Shown in pieces: positions 4,883 through 6,343 of a DNA stretch of 6,343 nucleotides. Location of the stretch: positions 1-6,343 of the forward strand of contig JAGHYO010000137.1 in assembly GCA_017743605.1 (NCBI GenBank), written 5' to 3'. The translations under genes were made by a program, and so were the position numbers. This DNA is from Thermoflexus sp. Its GTDB lineage: Bacteria; Chloroflexota; Anaerolineae; Thermoflexales; Thermoflexaceae. The notes beneath the pieces are model-generated. The model was not told the DNA's origin, ran no database searches, and was given only the letters and a program-made list of their open reading frames with translations. The number at the start of each line of letters is the position of its first letter. The first letter of the stretch is position 1.

Positions 4883-6342
4883 ATGCCTTCTTCCTCCTCC
4901 ACATCGGGCCGCATGGCATGCAGTTCGGCTAGCTCCAGGACATCGAGGAGCAGTGTGCGCCACATAACCGTCTGATTGTTATCGATCCGGTACCAGATGG
5001 GAAGCCCCGTGATGAGTCGTCCCCCGCGCTTGCTGAGGATCTCTCCGGCTTGTTCCAGGGTGGCGATTTTTTCTTTCCCTCCCCGTTCCCGAGCGATGTC
5101 ATACTGGATGAAGCTAAGGGACTGAAACACACCCCGTTCCAGGGCCTCTGCCCAGCGGTGGCGTGTGGTGCGGGGCCATCGGGCAACTTGAGGGATCAAC
5201 TCCCGGATGCGCTGCGCTTCGTCCAGGGTGTAGGGCCGGGCGGTCAGCTCAACCTCTCCCCCACGCCGGTAAATGCTCAGCAAGGGCTCAACCCTGTCGC
5301 TGGCCACCGGAGAGGGAAGCCAGAGAAAATCGATGGCGCTCTTGGGATTCTGGGGATCCTCTTTTGCCCGCTTCTTAGCTCGTTTCAACAAATCGGTGGC
5401 CAGACGCTCCATATAGCGGACCGGATATTTCACATCCGCGATGAGGATCCCACACGAGGCGGTGGGCCTCCATTCGGCCTTCAGGTCCTCCGGGAGGCGT
5501 TGGCTGACTTCATCTTCAAAATGTTTGAGAAATTCGACGGCCAAATCCCAGGCATATCCGACCTGGATGAGGACGGTTACATCGTCTCCGCCGATGTTGA
5601 TGATGTCGAAGGGCCAGTATCCCTCACGCTCCAATGCTGCGCCGCATACGGCCTCCAGGCTCTGGAAGAGGGCTTCTTGGGTCCCTTTCTGAAGAGCCTC
5701 GGAGATCTGTCTGTATTTCCTTTCCTCTTCTTCTCCCTTCTCAATCCTGGCTTTCTGAAGCAGGCTGCCGATGTCGTTGCCATCGGCGTAGAAAAAGGCC
5801 AGATACTTGCGACGGGCACTGGCCACCAGATGATCGAGGTCATCGGGCTGTTCGGCCGTGCGATTCTTCTGACATCGATGCCAGAACTCCTGGTTGAACT
5901 TCCCTCGAATCTCCCCCTTTCGCTTTCGGCCTTTGTCGTCCCGATGCTTGCAAACGAGGCACAGGGCTTTCCCGTCTTCCATTGGCTCCCGGGCGCTGGC
6001 CATACGTTTGCCACAGCGCTCGCAGCGCTTGCCGAAGGGAAGGGCCTCGTAGAACGGGGCGGTGGTTTTCTCCCATTTGGCCTCCCGGAGACGGGCGTTT
6101 AGGAAAAGCACGCGCTGGGCGAAGCCGCCATCGAGCGGCACGCCAGCTGCTGCGTCTCGTATCCGCTGCGCCCAGGAACCCTCCGGCCGAGGCTCCTCCG
6201 ACGGAGGACTGTGCGTCTCATAGACAATCGTTACGGTGGCAACGAGGGTCTGCTTCAGATAGAGATGCTCAATCTCTCTGCGGATCCTTTCCGCCTCGCC
6301 TGGGGGAACCTGAAGCAGAAAGCTGCCGCCTTTGCAGTAGAT
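4879..6342 (-). CDS. cas10: Cas10, type III-D large subunit with intact GGDD palm motif (N-terminus outside window)
   Basis: Large subunit of the type III effector; on target RNA binding the family converts ATP to cyclic oligoadenylate second messengers. The frame stays open to the right edge, so 487 C-terminal residues are visible and the true start lies outside; an internal GTG at 6141 is not a credible start because similar sequence continues upstream. Numbering from the first visible residue: a palm-like segment with GGSFLLQVP near residues 5-13; a zinc ribbon of two CxxC pairs (C107, C110, C128, C131); YADGND at about 185-190; and NIGGDDVTVLI with GGDD at 251-254 (bases 5592-5581), so the cyclase site looks intact. 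A helical C-terminal part follows. An HD nuclease domain would lie upstream and cannot be judged; known III-D Cas10 proteins often lack it. The stop overlaps the next start as ATGA. Identification as Cas10 is firm. Confidence 0.95.
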   Translation of the reverse strand: MYCKGGSFLLQVPPGEAERIRREIEHLYLKQTLVATVTIVYETHSPPSEEPRPEGSWAQRIRDAAAGVPLDGGFAQRVLFLNARLREAKWEKTTAPFYEALPFGKRCERCGKRMASAREPMEDGKALCLVCKHRDDKGRKRKGEIRGKFNQEFWHRCQKNRTAEQPDDLDHLVASARRKYLAFFYADGNDIGSLLQKARIEKGEEEERKYRQISEALQKGTQEALFQSLEAVCGAALEREGYWPFDIINIGGDDVTVLIQVGYAWDLAVEFLKHFEDEVSQRLPEDLKAEWRPTASCGILIADVKYPVRYMERLATDLLKRAKKRAKEDPQNPKSAIDFLWLPSPVASDRVEPLLSIYRRGGEVELTARPYTLDEAQRIRELIPQVARWPRTTRHRWAEALERGVFQSLSFIQYDIARERGGKEKIATLEQAGEILSKRGGRLITGLPIWYRIDNNQTVMWRTLLLDVLELAELHAMRPDVEEEEGI

Positions 6343-6343
6343 A

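Noticed and set aside
4883..4963. Upstream extension of cas7-1 to 4963
   Set aside because: It lies wholly inside the 3' end of cas10 and adds a Cys/Arg/Gly-rich stretch before the RAMP strand.
5050..6102. Plus-strand open frame of 350 codons opposite cas10
   Set aside because: Antisense shadow of Cas10; the minus strand has the GGDD motif and zinc ribbon in frame, this strand shows nothing recognisable.
5942..6141. Separate small zinc-ribbon gene starting at GTG 6141
   Set aside because: The frame is open to the right edge and the upstream residues (GGSFLLQVP) look like the Cas10 palm region, so the ribbon is internal to Cas10.
1..6343. CRISPR array, Cas6, Cas1/Cas2, insertion sequence, tRNA or terminator
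   Set aside because: No regularly spaced direct repeats, no inverted-repeat ends with a transposase frame, and no gap between genes large enough to hold any of these.

Overview
The window is one continuous minus-strand operon for the effector complex of a type III CRISPR-Cas system, best assigned to subtype III-D. The subtype call rests on Csx10 (a two-domain Cas5-type RAMP protein) and Csx19 occurring together with Cas10, a small helical Cas11-type subunit and several separate Csm3-like Cas7 proteins. All genes read right to left. Neighbours overlap by 4 to 29 bases or are 9 bases apart, and no stretch is free of genes.

In transcription order (high to low coordinates): Cas10, N-terminus beyond the right edge (6342-4879); Cas7-1 (4882-4217); Csx10/Cas5 (4227-3004); Cas11 (3007-2537); Cas7-2 (2540-1734); Cas7-3 (1741-854); Csx19 (844-362); Cas7-4, C-terminus beyond the left edge (390-1). 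The numbers 1 to 4 are labels for this window only.

Together they should build a crRNA-guided RNA-targeting complex. The Cas7 subunits form the backbone on the crRNA and three of them keep an aspartate where Csm3/Cmr4 have the target-cleaving residue. Csx10 should cap the crRNA 5' handle, Cas11 lines the target, and Cas10 carries an intact GGDD motif for cyclic oligoadenylate synthesis. No CRISPR array, Cas6, Cas1/Cas2 or CARF effector lies inside the window.

The most interesting point is the layout. The effector is fully unfused, yet its parts run Cas7, Cas5, Cas11, Cas7, Cas7, Csx19, Cas7. This is the order found in the partly fused III-Dv complex and, without Cas5 and Csx19, the domain order of the single-protein III-E effector Cas7-11 (gRAMP). 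The fourth Cas7 lacks the catalytic aspartate, as expected for the last Cas7 unit in that series.

The DNA is visibly GC-rich and the proteins are rich in Arg, Glu and Trp with strong purine-rich ribosome binding sites. This suggests a bacterium, possibly a thermophilic Chloroflexota member. That placement is a guess, because no taxonomic marker gene is present.
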